Positions 1 to 9,142 of a DNA stretch of 64,000 nucleotides are shown here, one piece after another. The translations under genes and the position numbers were made by a program. Under the pieces are notes generated by a model that saw nothing but the letters and a program-made list of their open reading frames with translations, searched no databases and was not told where the DNA came from. Numbering within the stretch: the first letter of the stretch is position 1; every line of letters begins with the position of its first letter. The DNA comes from Streptomyces sp. ERV7. GTDB lineage: Bacteria > Actinomycetota > Actinomycetes > Streptomycetales > Streptomycetaceae. Location of the stretch: positions 62,001-126,000 of the forward strand of contig NZ_LYOY01000040.1 of assembly GCF_001653515.1 (NCBI RefSeq). Direction: 5' to 3'.

Positions 1-809
1 CGGTCGCCCGCCGTATCGACGGCGAGTCCGTACGGATCGCGAAGGATGTGCTGTGTGCGGGTGCACAGGCGAAAATATGCTGGCCGGAGGGGGTGGAGGA
101 GTTCTCGCGCGCCCTGGCCCGGCGGGGTGGGCGACGGCCGGTGGTGGTGGGTGACGACCGGGCGCTGCTACGTACTGTGACCTTGCTCCAACGGGAACCC
201 GAGCTGCCCGGCCCGGCCCTGGCGCTGGTGCCCGTGGGCACCGCCCCTTCCGTGGAACTTGCCAGGTCACTGGGGGTGCCGACGGGGGCGGTGGCGGCGG
301 CCCGGGCGGTCCTGGACGGCTCCCCCCACCGCCTCGACCTGCTGGTCGACGACAGCGGGGGTGTGGTCCTCGGCGATCTGTGCATTCCGGCGCTGGCGCC
401 GGTGCGGGCCGTTCCGCCGACGGTGTGGGGGACGTGCCGCTCGCTGGTCCGCACGCTGGTGCGCACCCCCACGCCGGTGGCGGCGGCCGTCGCCCACCGG
501 TTGCGGGTGGAGGCGGACGGGGTGCTCCTGTCCGACCTCGACCGCCCGGTCGCGGGCGTGTCCCTGGCGTCCGGGGACGGCGCGGCCCATGTCGTCGTCG
601 AGCCGCGTTCGGGGGCGGTGGTACGGGCGCGGGCCCGGGCGGTGACGGTGTCCGTGGGCGGGGCGCCGGGTTCGGCCGGGTCCCTGTCCGGGGACGGGTT
701 CCGCTACCGGGCGGGGCCGGTGGTGACGGGGCCGGTGCGGAGCCGCACGTGGACGGCGGGTTCGTGGACCCTGACCCTGCCGGGTCCCTCCGGGGGCGGG
801 TGGGGGTAA
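1..809 (+). CDS. Diacylglycerol kinase-like protein, C-terminal part (5' end outside window)
   Basis: The frame is open at the window edge (first full codon at 3), so the N-terminus is missing. The visible 269 residues follow the order of a diacylglycerol/sphingosine kinase catalytic domain: a VVVGDD segment where GGDGT is expected, LALVPVGTAPS where the family has PLGTGND, then an RSLGVP segment and a beta-rich C-terminal lobe ending near residue 250. Both signature motifs are degenerate, so kinase activity is doubtful. I assign the fold from motif order and length and infer a lipid-kinase-like role only weakly. It is followed by a repeat-rich gap. Confidence 0.6.
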   Translation, partial: VARRIDGESVRIAKDVLCAGAQAKICWPEGVEEFSRALARRGGRRPVVVGDDRALLRTVTLLQREPELPGPALALVPVGTAPSVELARSLGVPTGAVAAARAVLDGSPHRLDLLVDDSGGVVLGDLCIPALAPVRAVPPTVWGTCRSLVRTLVRTPTPVAAAVAHRLRVEADGVLLSDLDRPVAGVSLASGDGAAHVVVEPRSGAVVRARARAVTVSVGGAPGSAGSLSGDGFRYRAGPVVTGPVRSRTWTAGSWTLTLPGPSGGGWG

Positions 810-1152
810 GTCCGGTTCTCCCGGGGGCGTACGCCCCCGGCCCCCTTTGCGGGGCCTGCGGCCCCCACACCCCACTTCGGGGCTCCGCCCCGGGCCTTGT
901 GCGTGACCTGCGGGCCCGGTGGGGGCTGATCGCGCAGTTCCCCGCGCCCCTGGGTAGTCAGGGGCGCGGGGAACTGCGCGAGCAACCCAGCACGGTCCGC
1001 AGGAGACCACGGGTTCAGGGGCGCGGGGAACTGCGCGAGCAACCAGCCACGGGCCGCGGACGAACGACGGGCTCTTCAGGGGCGCGGGGAACTGCGCGAC
1101 CAGCCCCCACCGGCCCGCGGGTGAACACCGCGGGCCGGGACGGGCAGGGGGC
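810..1152. repeat. Intergenic cluster of GGGGCGCGGGGAACTGCGCGA repeats
   Basis: This 343-base gap holds no convincing gene. It contains four copies of a GC-rich element (core GGGGCGCGGGGAACTGCGCGA): one inverted copy at about 927-951 and three direct copies at about 961-983, 1017-1039 and 1079-1101. The inverted copy and the first direct copy can pair into a long hairpin that could terminate the gene on either side. The same family recurs at 36765-37083 and 44969-44993. Such elements are common between streptomycete genes; their function is unknown to me. Confidence 0.85.
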
Positions 1153-2646
1153 TCAGGCCACCCGCTCCCGCTCCGCGACCGGCTCGGCCACCGCCTGACC
1201 GTCCCGCATCAGCACCGCCGCCAGCACCGCCGCCACCAGCACCCCCACCGCGCTCACCGCGAACGTCGTCGACATCGCCGCCGTGAAGGCCGAGTGAGCC
1301 GTCCGTATCAGGGTCGCGTCGCCCTGGGCCGTCGCCAGCGCGCCCGCGATCGAGTGGCGGGCGGCGTCCGGCGTGTCCGAGGGCATCTCGGACGCGAAGC
1401 CGCTCGACAGGAGCGAGCCGAGGATCGCGATGCCCAGCGCCGTACCGGCCTGCTGGATCGTGTCGTTCAGGGCCGAGCCCACCCCCGCCTTGTCCGCCGG
1501 GATCGTCCCCATCAGCGCGCCGACCGCCGCCGGCATCGCCAGGCCCGCACCGAGGCCGAGCAGGCCGAGCGCGATCGCCGGGACCGTGAAGCCCGAGGAC
1601 GCCGTGACCGTGGTCAGCAGCGCGAAGGACGAGGCCATCACCAGCATCCCGGCCACGATCAGCCACCGGTTGCCGATCCTCGCCGCCAGCTGCGCACCCG
1701 CCGTGTTGCCCACCAGCGCCGTCACCGCGAGCGGCACGAACGCGAGGCCCGCCTTGACCGGCGAGTAGCCGAGGACGAACTGGAGGTACTGGGTGAGCAC
1801 CAGCAGCAGCCCGCCCGTACCGATCTGCACCAGCGCCAGCGACACCGAACCGCCGCTGAAGTTGCGGTGCCGGAACAGGACCAGCGGCACCATCGGCGCG
1901 GGCGTGACGTTCTCCCAGATCACGAACCCGGCGAGGGCGAGGACCGCGACCGCCAGGGTGATCAGCGAACGGCCGCCGAACGCCCCGTGCTGCGGAATCT
2001 CGATGATCCACCAGATCAGCGCGGTCATCCCCGCCGCCGACAGCACCGCACCCAGCGGATCTGGCTTCTGCCACGGCGCCTTCGACTCCGGCATGAGGAC
2101 CAGGCCCGCGGCGATGGCCAGCGCCACGACCGGGATGTTGATGAGGAAGATCGAGTGCCAGGAGAAGTGGTCGATCAGTACGCCGCCGAGCACCGGGCTG
2201 CCGACCAGGCCGAGCATCGACACCGAGCCCCACGCCGCCATCGCCTTGCCGCGCTCCTCCTCGTCGAAGACGGTGATGAGGATGGAGAGGGTGGAAGGCA
2301 TGATCAGCGCCCCGCCGACGCCCATCGCCACCCGTACGGCTATGACCTCGCCGGGATTCGTGCAGAAGACCGCCGCCAGCGACGCCGCCCCGAAGAGCAG
2401 CAGGCCGATGATCATCACCTTCCGGCGGCCGAAGCGGTCGCCGAGGCTGCCGGAGGTGAGCAGCAGGCCCGCGAACACCAGGATGTAGGAGTCGAGGATC
2501 CACTGCGTGTCCTGGGCGCTCGCGCCGAGGTCCTCCGTCATCGACGGCACCGCCACGGTCAGCGCCATGCTGTCGATCACCAGCACGAGCGAGCTGAGGC
2601 ACAGCACGATCAGGATCCACCAGCGGCGTGGATTGCGGGTCTCCAT
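1153..2646 (-). CDS. MFS drug exporter, DHA2 (EmrB/QacA) family, 14 TM
   Basis: A 497-residue integral membrane protein. Family signatures include LVLVIDSMALTVAVPSM in the first membrane segment, GSLGDRFGRRKVMIIG (the MFS motif A between segments 2 and 3) and a GSPVLGGVLIDHFSWHSIFLIN motif C typical of antiporters. The length fits 14 segments. The start chosen is the ATG at 2646, which begins METRNPRRWW directly before segment 1. It is divergent from a TetR regulator at 2822 across a 175-base gap with a perfect operator-like palindrome, so it is probably the regulator's target and a proton-driven exporter of a toxic small molecule. The substrate cannot be told from sequence. Confidence 0.9.
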   Translation of the reverse strand: METRNPRRWWILIVLCLSSLVLVIDSMALTVAVPSMTEDLGASAQDTQWILDSYILVFAGLLLTSGSLGDRFGRRKVMIIGLLLFGAASLAAVFCTNPGEVIAVRVAMGVGGALIMPSTLSILITVFDEEERGKAMAAWGSVSMLGLVGSPVLGGVLIDHFSWHSIFLINIPVVALAIAAGLVLMPESKAPWQKPDPLGAVLSAAGMTALIWWIIEIPQHGAFGGRSLITLAVAVLALAGFVIWENVTPAPMVPLVLFRHRNFSGGSVSLALVQIGTGGLLLVLTQYLQFVLGYSPVKAGLAFVPLAVTALVGNTAGAQLAARIGNRWLIVAGMLVMASSFALLTTVTASSGFTVPAIALGLLGLGAGLAMPAAVGALMGTIPADKAGVGSALNDTIQQAGTALGIAILGSLLSSGFASEMPSDTPDAARHSIAGALATAQGDATLIRTAHSAFTAAMSTTFAVSAVGVLVAAVLAAVLMRDGQAVAEPVAERERVA

Positions 2647-2684
2647 GGGGTTCTTCCTCTCGGCTGCGCACATCGTTCCGTCGA

Positions 2685-2720
2685 TGCGCACACTGTACGC
2701 AGACAGGAACAGTGTGCGCA
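2685..2720. promoter_or_regulatory. Putative TetR operator: perfect 12-bp inverted repeat
   Basis: TGCGCACACTGT (2685-2696) and its exact reverse complement ACAGTGTGCGCA (2709-2720) are separated by 12 bases in the gap between the MFS exporter and the TetR gene. A related half-site (CTGTACGCTGG) follows downstream. The position suits repression of one or both divergent promoters by the adjacent regulator. Seen directly; binding is inferred. Confidence 0.7.
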
Positions 2721-2821
2721 ACTGTCTATCGCTGTACGCTGGATGCGAACGTCGTACGCACGGACCACGACCGAGACCGAGACCTCGACCTCGTCCTCGT
2801 CCTCGACCGCGAAGGAGCGTC

Positions 2822-3589
2822 ATGGCCCCCAGGACCACCAAGACCACTGCCAAGACCACCGCCAAGGCGAACCAGAACCCGAACCCGAACCCGATCCCGT
2901 CCGTCTGGGCCCGCCAGCCGCGCGAGCCCGACCAGCCCGCGCTCAGCCGGGCCGCGATCGTCCGCGAGGCGGTCGTGATGCTGGACGCCGACGGCATCGA
3001 GGCGCTCAGCATGCGCAAGCTCGGCGCCCGGCTGAACGCGGGCGCCACCTCCCTGTACCGGCACGTCGCCACCAAGGACGAGCTCATGGAGCTCGCGGTG
3101 GACGAGGTGTTCGGGGAGATCGCGGTGCCCGCCGCCGACAGCCCCGACTGGCGGGCCGCCACCACCGAGGCCGCCCAGTCCTTCCGCGCGACGGCCCTGC
3201 GCCACCGCTGGCTGGCCTCGGTCCTCGGCCAGGCGGGCCTCGCCTATCTGGGCCCCAACCTGATGGCGTTCTCCGAGCGGCTCGCCGCGCTCTTCGCGGG
3301 CGCCGGGTTCCCGGAGCCGGAGCGCGCGATCGAGACGGTGCTGTCGTACGTGATCGGGATGAGTACGACGGAGGCGGCGTGGCTCACCACGGTCGCCCGT
3401 TCCGGCGAGTCCGAGGCGGACTTCGTCGCCCATCTGATGCCCGCCGCGCGCCAGGCCGCGGCGGACCACGAGCACCTGGCGGAGGCGTACGCGGCGACGG
3501 AGGCCCCCGACCCGGCCGCGCTGCGCGACGACAAGTTCGCGTACGGCATGGAAGTGGTCCTGGACGGCCTGGCACTGAGGCGCCCCTAG
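2822..3589 (+). CDS. TetR family transcriptional regulator (TetR/AcrR class, C-terminal TetR_C-like)
   Basis: 255 residues. After a low-complexity Lys/Thr/Asn/Pro tail (residues 1-35), the helix-turn-helix runs from about 45 to 90 (SRAAIVREAVVMLDADG, then GARLNAGATSLYRHVATKDE). The tail and ligand-binding domain resemble the TetR_C group of drug-efflux repressors. ATG 2822 is preceded by AAGGAG with good spacing. It is divergent from the DHA2 exporter at 1153-2646, and the intervening palindrome supports a local repressor of that exporter. The long repetitive N-terminal extension (alternating Asn-Pro) is unusual but encoded in frame. Confidence 0.88.
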   Translation: MAPRTTKTTAKTTAKANQNPNPNPIPSVWARQPREPDQPALSRAAIVREAVVMLDADGIEALSMRKLGARLNAGATSLYRHVATKDELMELAVDEVFGEIAVPAADSPDWRAATTEAAQSFRATALRHRWLASVLGQAGLAYLGPNLMAFSERLAALFAGAGFPEPERAIETVLSYVIGMSTTEAAWLTTVARSGESEADFVAHLMPAARQAAADHEHLAEAYAATEAPDPAALRDDKFAYGMEVVLDGLALRRP

Positions 3590-3628
3590 CCCCCTGCCGT
3601 GGACCGCCCCCTCTCCTCTCCTCTCCCT

Positions 3629-4753
3629 CTAGACCTCCACTTGGAGAGCGGTGAGGCCCCGGATCACGTACCCCGGCTTCCAGCGCGGCTCGGTGAGCAG
3701 CCGCATGTCCGGGGCCTCGCGGAGCAACAGGCCGAACGACACGGCGAGTTCGAGGCGGGCGAGGGGGGCGCCGAGGCAGTAGTGGATGCCCGCGCCGAAG
3801 CTGACGTGCCGGTTGGTGGCGGGCGGGCGGCGTACGTCGAAGGTGTCCGGGTCCTCGAACACCGCCGGGTCGCGGTTGGCGGAGCCGAAGAGCAGCGCGA
3901 CCTCGGAGCCGCGTGGCAGGAGGGTGCCGCCCACCTCGATGTCGTCGAGCACCCAGCGTTCGAAGAGCTGCAACGGGGTGTCGTAGCGCAGCAGTTCCTC
4001 GATGGCGCCGGGGAGGAGGGCGGGGTCGGCGCGCAGCAGCGCGAGCTGCTCGGGGTGGCGGAAGAGGGTCCACCATCCGTTGGCGGTGGTGTTGACGGTG
4101 GCCTCGTGGCCGGCGTTGAGGAGCAGGACGCAGGTGGAGATCATCTCCTGCTCGGTGAGGGTGGTGCCGTCGGTGTCGTGGACGGCGATGAGGGCGGAGA
4201 CGAGGTCGGGGGCGGGGGTGCGGCGCCGGGCTCGGATCAACTCCCGCAGATAGGCCGAGAATTCGACCGACGCCCGGACGGCGCGGGTGGCGGTCTCCTC
4301 GTCCGGGTTGAGCTCGTACATCCCGCAGATGTCGGCCGACCAGGGGCGCAGCAGGTGGCGGTCGGTTTCGGGGATGCCGAGCATCTCGGCGATCACGGCG
4401 ACGGGGAGGGGCTCGGCGACCTCGGCGAGCAGGTCCCCGCCGCCGGCGGCGACGAAGTCGCCCACGAGCCGGTGGGCGATGCGCTCGACGACGGGCCCGA
4501 GCTCCTCGACGCGCCGAGGCGTGAACGCCTTCGCCACGAGCCGCCGGATCCGGGTGTGGTCCGGGGCCTCCAGGTCGAGGATCCCGTGGTCGTTGAGGGT
4601 GTGGAAGGGCTCGTGGGACGGGGGCGGGGGCGTACGGCCGAACTCCTCGTGGGTGAACCGGTGCAGGTAGGTCCGGCCGAGCCGGCGGTCTCGGAGGAGG
4701 GCGGAGACGTCGGCGTGGTGGGGGATGAGCCACTGGTTGGTGGGGGTGTAGTG
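3629..4753 (-). pseudogene. Cytochrome P450, N-terminus missing at a C-run junction
   Basis: About 375 residues of a bacterial class I P450. The I-helix is LLLNAGHEATVN, the K-helix ExxR is EELLR, and the heme ligand motif is FGAGIHYCLGAPLARLE. Homologues start about 25-35 residues earlier, with a DPYPAYxxLR-type helix. Here the frame enters at HYTPTNQWLIPHH immediately after a run of nine C (4755-4763) and then reads into sequence antisense to another gene. A start at 4834 would exist on paper but its first 27 codons are that foreign antisense. I call it a 5'-truncated gene, or an intact gene interrupted by an assembly gap. The substrate is unknown. Confidence 0.85.
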
Positions 4754-4763
4754 GCCCCCCCCC

Positions 4764-5336
4764 GTCGACGCCCCCCTCGCCGACGCCCTCGACATCGCCC
4801 GCAGCCACGGCGGCCACGCCGAGCCGCCCACCACGGACCGTGACGCCCCCGCCGACCCGGCCGTCAGCGCCTGGCGCTCGGCGTTCCTGCGGATGCCCTA
4901 CCTGCGCGACGGCCTCGCCCGCATGGGCGCCGTCGTCGAGACCTTCGAGACCTCAGCCACCTGGGACCGGATTCCCGCGCTGATCGACACCGTCCGTACC
5001 GAGGTCGCGGCCGCCGCCCTCAAGGCCACCGGGCACCCCGCCACCATCAACTGCCGTCTGACCCACGTCTATCCCGACGGCGCCGCCCCCTACTTCACGG
5101 TCGCCGTCGCGGGCCGCCCCGGTGCGGAAGTCGAGATCTGGGACGAGATCAAAGCCGCCGCCACCGACGTCCTGCACCGCCACCACGCCTCCATCACCCA
5201 CCACCACGCCGTCGGCCGCGACCACCGCCCCGGCTACGACCTCCAGCGCCCCGAGCCCTTCGCACTGGCCCTGCGCGCCGCGAAGAACGCCCTGGACCCC
5301 CACCACGTCCTCAACCCAGGCGTCCTGATCGACTGA
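4764..5336 (+). pseudogene. FAD-linked oxidase (AGPS/glycolate-oxidase-like), C-terminal fragment
   Basis: An open frame from the C-run junction encodes 190 residues matching the C-terminal cap and tail of FAD_binding_4/FAD-oxidase_C enzymes of the alkyl-dihydroxyacetonephosphate synthase type: SAFLRMPYLRDGLARMG, ETFETSATWDRIP, a HHHAVGRDHRPGYDLQRP segment (His-rich active-site loop), and the usual ending ALDPHHVLNPGVLID. The FAD-binding N-terminal 300 or so residues are absent. The gene points away from the truncated P450, so one missing segment removed both 5' ends. A GTG or ATG inside (for example 4893) would not restore function. Confidence 0.85.
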
Positions 5337-5459
5337 CCGACAGCACCCGTCGGCCAGGACCGGAGCTCGGTGTTGGAGAGCCGCGCCTGCGCTCCCGAGT
5401 CGCAGCCGTCATCACCACAGGCGTCCCGGATCTGTAGCAGGCGCTGGGGAGCCGCGGGT

Positions 5460-5496
5460 GTCTCTTTCCGCGGGAGGTAATCCCGCGGAAAGAGAC
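5460..5496 (-). terminator. 16-bp perfect stem terminator, probably bidirectional
   Basis: GTCTCTTTCCGCGGGA (5460-5475), loop GGTAA, then the exact reverse complement (5481-5496). It lies 7 bases beyond the stop codon of the small secreted protein gene (5504-5848, minus strand) and also downstream of the FAD-oxidase fragment. Confidence 0.85.
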
Positions 5497-5503
5497 GCTC
5501 GAT

Positions 5504-5848
5504 TTACGGGTAGGTGAATATGGCCGTCGCCACCCACGTGCCATTCTGCGCGTGAGCCGCGACATAGGCGTTGAGGCCTGTCTGCAGGGAGCCGGATCGG
5601 TAGGGCCCCTGCGTAAGGTCGAACGTGACGTCTCCGTTGGCGGTGGTCACCACGAGGGAACCGGTCTTCACCGCGGAGATCCTCCCGCTGAAGCCCACGG
5701 TCGCGGACCACGCCGAATCGGCCACGCGGCTGATCTGCGCGACGTGCTCTGCTGGAGCCGCCTGCGCCATCGGCCCGCATACGGTCAGTACGCCGACCGT
5801 TCCGGCGGCCACAATAGCGAGCCTGGCGATCTTCCCGGAATTTCGCAT
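5504..5848 (-). CDS. Small secreted protein of unknown function
   Basis: 114 residues. Residues 1-31 form a Sec signal peptide (MRNSGKIARLAIVAAG, hydrophobic core to GVLTVCGPMAQAAPA, with AQA/A cleavage). The mature 80 or so residues are beta-rich (SAWSATVGFSGRISAVKTGSLVVTTANGDVTFDL) and end TWVATAIFTYP. I do not recognise the family. The fold looks like a compact extracellular beta domain without cysteines. The stop is TAA and a strong hairpin follows directly. There is no obvious operon partner; the next gene on this strand is asparaginase, ending 247 bases upstream. Confidence 0.75.
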   Translation of the reverse strand: MRNSGKIARLAIVAAGTVGVLTVCGPMAQAAPAEHVAQISRVADSAWSATVGFSGRISAVKTGSLVVTTANGDVTFDLTQGPYRSGSLQTGLNAYVAAHAQNGTWVATAIFTYP

Positions 5849-6095
5849 TGCACTCCCTTTCGTAAGGATGCCCAGTTGGACGAGCCGAACTCCGTCGAAT
5901 ACGGGTCGGCTGTCCGGACGCTAACAGCGCGCCCTGCGCATATGCGATTTCCTTTCGCGTTCCTTTCGAAATTCCCTTTCGGGTTCCGCCTCATAGGGGT
6001 GAATGCGGACGAACGCCGGTCCGCCGCCCGCCACCGCCATCCGGTCCGCCCCCTCCAGCAGCGCGCATGGGCAGCTGTCGACTGGAGAGATGAGT

Positions 6096-7094
6096 TCAGC
6101 CGGCGACGACGCCAAAGATCTCGCGAACCGATGCCCCTTCGGCGCCGTGAGCCAGCGCGGCGTGGAGAAGCAGCCGTGCCTGGTACGGGCTGAGGTCGCC
6201 TGCTCCGATGAGTCCTCGGCCCAGTAGGTCCTTCTCTGAGCCAGGGAAGCCGTACGTGTCGGACAGGACAGGGCCGTTGCCGATGCGGGAGGCGAGAACT
6301 ACGGGGATGCGGGACGCGAGCTTGGTGAGTGGCTCGACGAGGCGTTCGGGGACGTGGCCGACACCGAAGGCCGCGACCACCAGCCCGTCGCAGTGGCCCT
6401 CCCACACGTCGAGGAGGACGCCGTCGTCGCCGAACGTGACGGTGTACAGCCCGACGCGCGCCTGCCGGGAGGGGGCTTCGAGCAACGGTCGGCGGCGCGG
6501 CAGGCTGCCCGTCAACCACACCGTGTTCTCTGCGACCCGGGCGATCGGGCCGCACGCGGGTGAGGTGAAGGCAGCCGGGCTGGTGGTGTGGGACTTGCGG
6601 ACGTTGCGAGCCGCATGGATCTCGTCGCCGAGCAGCACGAGGCAGCCGGCACCGCGAAGGCCGGGGTCGGCGGCGGCCAGGACGGCGGCGTGAATGTTGG
6701 CCGGGCCATCGGCACCGGGAAGGGTGGGATTGCGCATCGCACCCGTGACGATGACGGGCTGCTCGTGGCCGTGGTAGAGGTCGAGGAGGAAGGCTGTCTC
6801 CTCGATGGTGTCGGTGCCCTGGGTGATGACGACGCCGTCGACCTCACCGCCCTCCAGCTCCGCCGCGATCGCGGCCGACAGGTCGGTGAGATCCTCGAAC
6901 GTCAGAGAAGCACCGGGCAGACGGCGGAAGTCCCGCACCTTGAGGCTGACCCCACTCGTCGCCAGGGCGGGCACTGCGGCCAGGAGATCGTGGGCCGAGA
7001 GCGCGGGTACGACGCCTCCCGTGGCCGGATCCGTCGTCATCGCGATCGTGCCACCGAGGGAGAAGACCGCCACCTTCCTGGCCGACACCGTCAT
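6096..7094 (-). CDS. L-asparaginase (type I/II asparaginase family)
   Basis: 332 residues, the usual length. Catalytic motifs are present: FSLGGTIAM near residue 15 (first catalytic Thr), GVVITQGTDTIEETAFLLD near residues 88-106 (second Thr-Asp pair), then VTGAMRN and GPANIHAAVLAA. There is no signal peptide from ATG 7094, which has AGGGGAGCAGGG upstream, so it is probably cytoplasmic and hydrolyses L-asparagine to aspartate and ammonia. Extending to an upstream start at 7253 would add 53 non-conserved residues and is rejected. It lies on the same strand as the histidine kinase downstream in position but 200 bases away, so a shared operon is unlikely. Confidence 0.92.
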   Translation of the reverse strand: MTVSARKVAVFSLGGTIAMTTDPATGGVVPALSAHDLLAAVPALATSGVSLKVRDFRRLPGASLTFEDLTDLSAAIAAELEGGEVDGVVITQGTDTIEETAFLLDLYHGHEQPVIVTGAMRNPTLPGADGPANIHAAVLAAADPGLRGAGCLVLLGDEIHAARNVRKSHTTSPAAFTSPACGPIARVAENTVWLTGSLPRRRPLLEAPSRQARVGLYTVTFGDDGVLLDVWEGHCDGLVVAAFGVGHVPERLVEPLTKLASRIPVVLASRIGNGPVLSDTYGFPGSEKDLLGRGLIGAGDLSPYQARLLLHAALAHGAEGASVREIFGVVAG

Positions 7095-7298
7095 ATCCCT
7101 GCTCCCCTGTCCGGACTTCGCCCAGCTCGGCCTCACGGATGGTGCACGCAGGCTATCGGGCCGACGCTGTACGGGCACGCGGACCCGATCACGCACCGGC
7201 GAGCCGAAGCACACAGGCGCAGCGGAGGTGGGCTGAGGATCCGCACGGGCCATACGCGAGTGGGACGCTTGGGGCTGATCCGGTGAGCCCGCCCCCGC

Positions 7299-8420
7299 CT
7301 AGCCTGAAGCGATGGGGAGGGTGGCGCCGACCACGAAGCCACCGGCGTCATCCGGCCCCGCGCTGAAGAAACCCCCCAGCAGATGGACACGCTCGCTCAG
7401 GCCGATCAGGCCGTGGCCACCGCTGGGCAGATCCAGCGGCGCAGCGCCGGGTAGGGGTGCGGCATTGCGAATCTCCACCTGCAGCTCGTTGCCCTCGCAG
7501 CGCAGACAGACGCGGACTTTGGCGCCAGGGGCGTGTTTGCGGACGTTGGTCAACGCCTCCTGCACGATTCGGTAAGCCGCCCTCTCCACACCCTCCGGAC
7601 ACGATGCGCACGCCTGGTCACAGATGTCCGCATCCACCTCCAGAGCGCTCTCGGCGATGAGCCGGGGAAGGTCCGACAGGCGGGGCTGGGGCCGACGCTC
7701 CACCGAACCCGCTCCACCGGCCCGCAGCACACCGACCATGTGGCGCAGTTCGTCCAGGGTCCTGACGGAGAGCGTACGAATCGTGTCGGCGGTCTCCCGC
7801 GCCACCGGATCCACGGTGCTCATACGCAGCGCCCCGGCCTGCAGGCTGATCAGGCTGACCTGATGGGCCACGACGTCGTGCATCTCGCGGGCCAGCTGCG
7901 TGCGCTCGGTGGCGAGCACCTGCTCCGCCAGCAGGCGGTCCTCCCGGCTCCGACCCTCGGTGAGCTCCCTCAGACGCACCGCGAGCTCACCGCGCAGCGC
8001 GACCGCCCGCCCGAGGGCGACCGCGGCGATGGCTGCCCCCAAGGAGCTTTCCACCCAGACCGGATGCGCGTTCCTGTCCCGCACAGCCGCCATCTCCAGC
8101 GGGTACGGCAGGTAGTACGCGAAAATCACCAGCAGAGCGCAGCTCGTCAGCAGCAGGCGGTTGGGCCTGAAACGGCTGACGGTGTACAGCGCGGTCAGCC
8201 CGGCCAGCCACGAGGTGCCCATGTACAGGCCCGGAATGGTGGCCAGCAGCGTGACGACCGGCATGCGCAACCGGGCGAACAACGCCAGCGCCGCACCCAC
8301 CGAGAGTGTCCGCTCCAGAACAGTGAGGGGAGCGCCGTCCGAGATGAAGGTGTCCGCGAGGCCCAGGACCACCGGGCCGAGAAGAGACAGTCGGCGCCCC
8401 TGGGCAGGCGTGAGTGTCAT
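7299..8420 (-). CDS. NarL-type sensor histidine kinase
   Basis: 373 residues. Several membrane segments fill residues 10-110. The HisKA_3 dimerisation box is LAREMHDVVAHQVSL with phospho-acceptor His181, and the N-box EALTNVRKHA carries Asn292 of the HATPase domain; the G-box follows as GGHGLIGLSERVHLLGG near residue 340. It is the partner of the response regulator just upstream (8417-9142), whose stop codon it overlaps by 4 bases (ATGA), so the two are translationally coupled. The signal sensed is not evident. Cysteines around 268-274 (CDQACASC) could bind metal or respond to redox, which is speculative. Confidence 0.92.
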   Translation of the reverse strand: MTLTPAQGRRLSLLGPVVLGLADTFISDGAPLTVLERTLSVGAALALFARLRMPVVTLLATIPGLYMGTSWLAGLTALYTVSRFRPNRLLLTSCALLVIFAYYLPYPLEMAAVRDRNAHPVWVESSLGAAIAAVALGRAVALRGELAVRLRELTEGRSREDRLLAEQVLATERTQLAREMHDVVAHQVSLISLQAGALRMSTVDPVARETADTIRTLSVRTLDELRHMVGVLRAGGAGSVERRPQPRLSDLPRLIAESALEVDADICDQACASCPEGVERAAYRIVQEALTNVRKHAPGAKVRVCLRCEGNELQVEIRNAAPLPGAAPLDLPSGGHGLIGLSERVHLLGGFFSAGPDDAGGFVVGATLPIASG

Positions 8421-9142
8421 ACCTGATGCCGGCGCTCATCAGCGCGGCCGGCCACCAGCCCGGCCCGCTCCGCGATGACGGCCGCTTGTACGCGGTTGAG
8501 TCCGCCCAGTTTCCCGAGCAGCGCGCTCACGTGGTCCTTGACGGTTCCGTGCGCGAGGTGCAGCCCGGCCGCGATCTCCGCGTTGGAGAGCCCCTGCCCG
8601 AGCAGTACGAGCACCTCCCGCTCCCGGTCGGTGAGTCCTTCCACCGCCCGCTTCGCCTGCTCGGAGCCACCGGCCCCGTCCACGTACCCACCGATCACCG
8701 TGCGGGCCACACCGGGGTCGAGCGTGCTTCCCCCGGCGGCCAGCACACGGACGGCCTGGGCGAGCTGTTCCGGCTCGGTGTCCTTCAGCAGGAAACCCGA
8801 TGCCCCCGCACGCAGTGCGGTGGCGAGGTACTCGTCCGTGTCGAACGTGGTCAGCATGGTGACGGCGGGCAGCCGCTCCCCCAGGGCGGCAGTGAGCTGG
8901 TTCAGTACGGTCAGCCCGTCCACGTCCGGCATCCGGATGTCCAGCATCACGACGTCGGGCCGCTGCGCGAGGACGGTGTCCACCGCCTGGCCCCCGGCGC
9001 AGTCCGCGACCACCTCGATGTCAGGCGCCGCACCCAAGATCATCCGCAGGCCCGAGCGGACCAGCTGCTCGTCGTCGACGACGACCACGCGGATCGCCCG
9101 ATCTTCCCGTTCCGATCCCACGCGTCCGACTCTAGGTCCCAT
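8417..9142 (-). CDS. LuxR/NarL-family response regulator
   Basis: 241 residues. The receiver domain spans 17-135 with acidic pair Asp23/Asp24, phospho-acceptor Asp68 (VVMLDIRMPD), a conserved Thr (MLTTFD) and Lys (FLLKD). The C-terminal LuxR helix-turn-helix is at about 168-215 (LTDREREVLVLLGQGLSNAEIAAGL). It is co-transcribed with the histidine kinase that overlaps its 3' end. The ATG at 9142 gives a 16-residue tail before the receiver; a start nearer IRVVVVDD is possible. The regulated genes are unknown; the MFS exporter ending 115 bases upstream on the same strand is one candidate. Confidence 0.92.
   Translation of the reverse strand: MGPRVGRVGSEREDRAIRVVVVDDEQLVRSGLRMILGAAPDIEVVADCAGGQAVDTVLAQRPDVVMLDIRMPDVDGLTVLNQLTAALGERLPAVTMLTTFDTDEYLATALRAGASGFLLKDTEPEQLAQAVRVLAAGGSTLDPGVARTVIGGYVDGAGGSEQAKRAVEGLTDREREVLVLLGQGLSNAEIAAGLHLAHGTVKDHVSALLGKLGGLNRVQAAVIAERAGLVAGRADERRHQV

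Noticed and set aside
1076..2671. Long open frame antisense to the MFS gene
   Set aside because: High-GC shadow without domains; the MFS frame has clear family motifs.
2507..2821. Upstream extension of the TetR gene to 2507
   Set aside because: It would overlap the divergent MFS gene and the operator; AAGGAG before ATG 2822 marks the start.
4754..4834. ATG at 4834 as start of an intact P450
   Set aside because: The first 27 codons are antisense to the FAD-oxidase fragment and unlike any P450 N-terminus.
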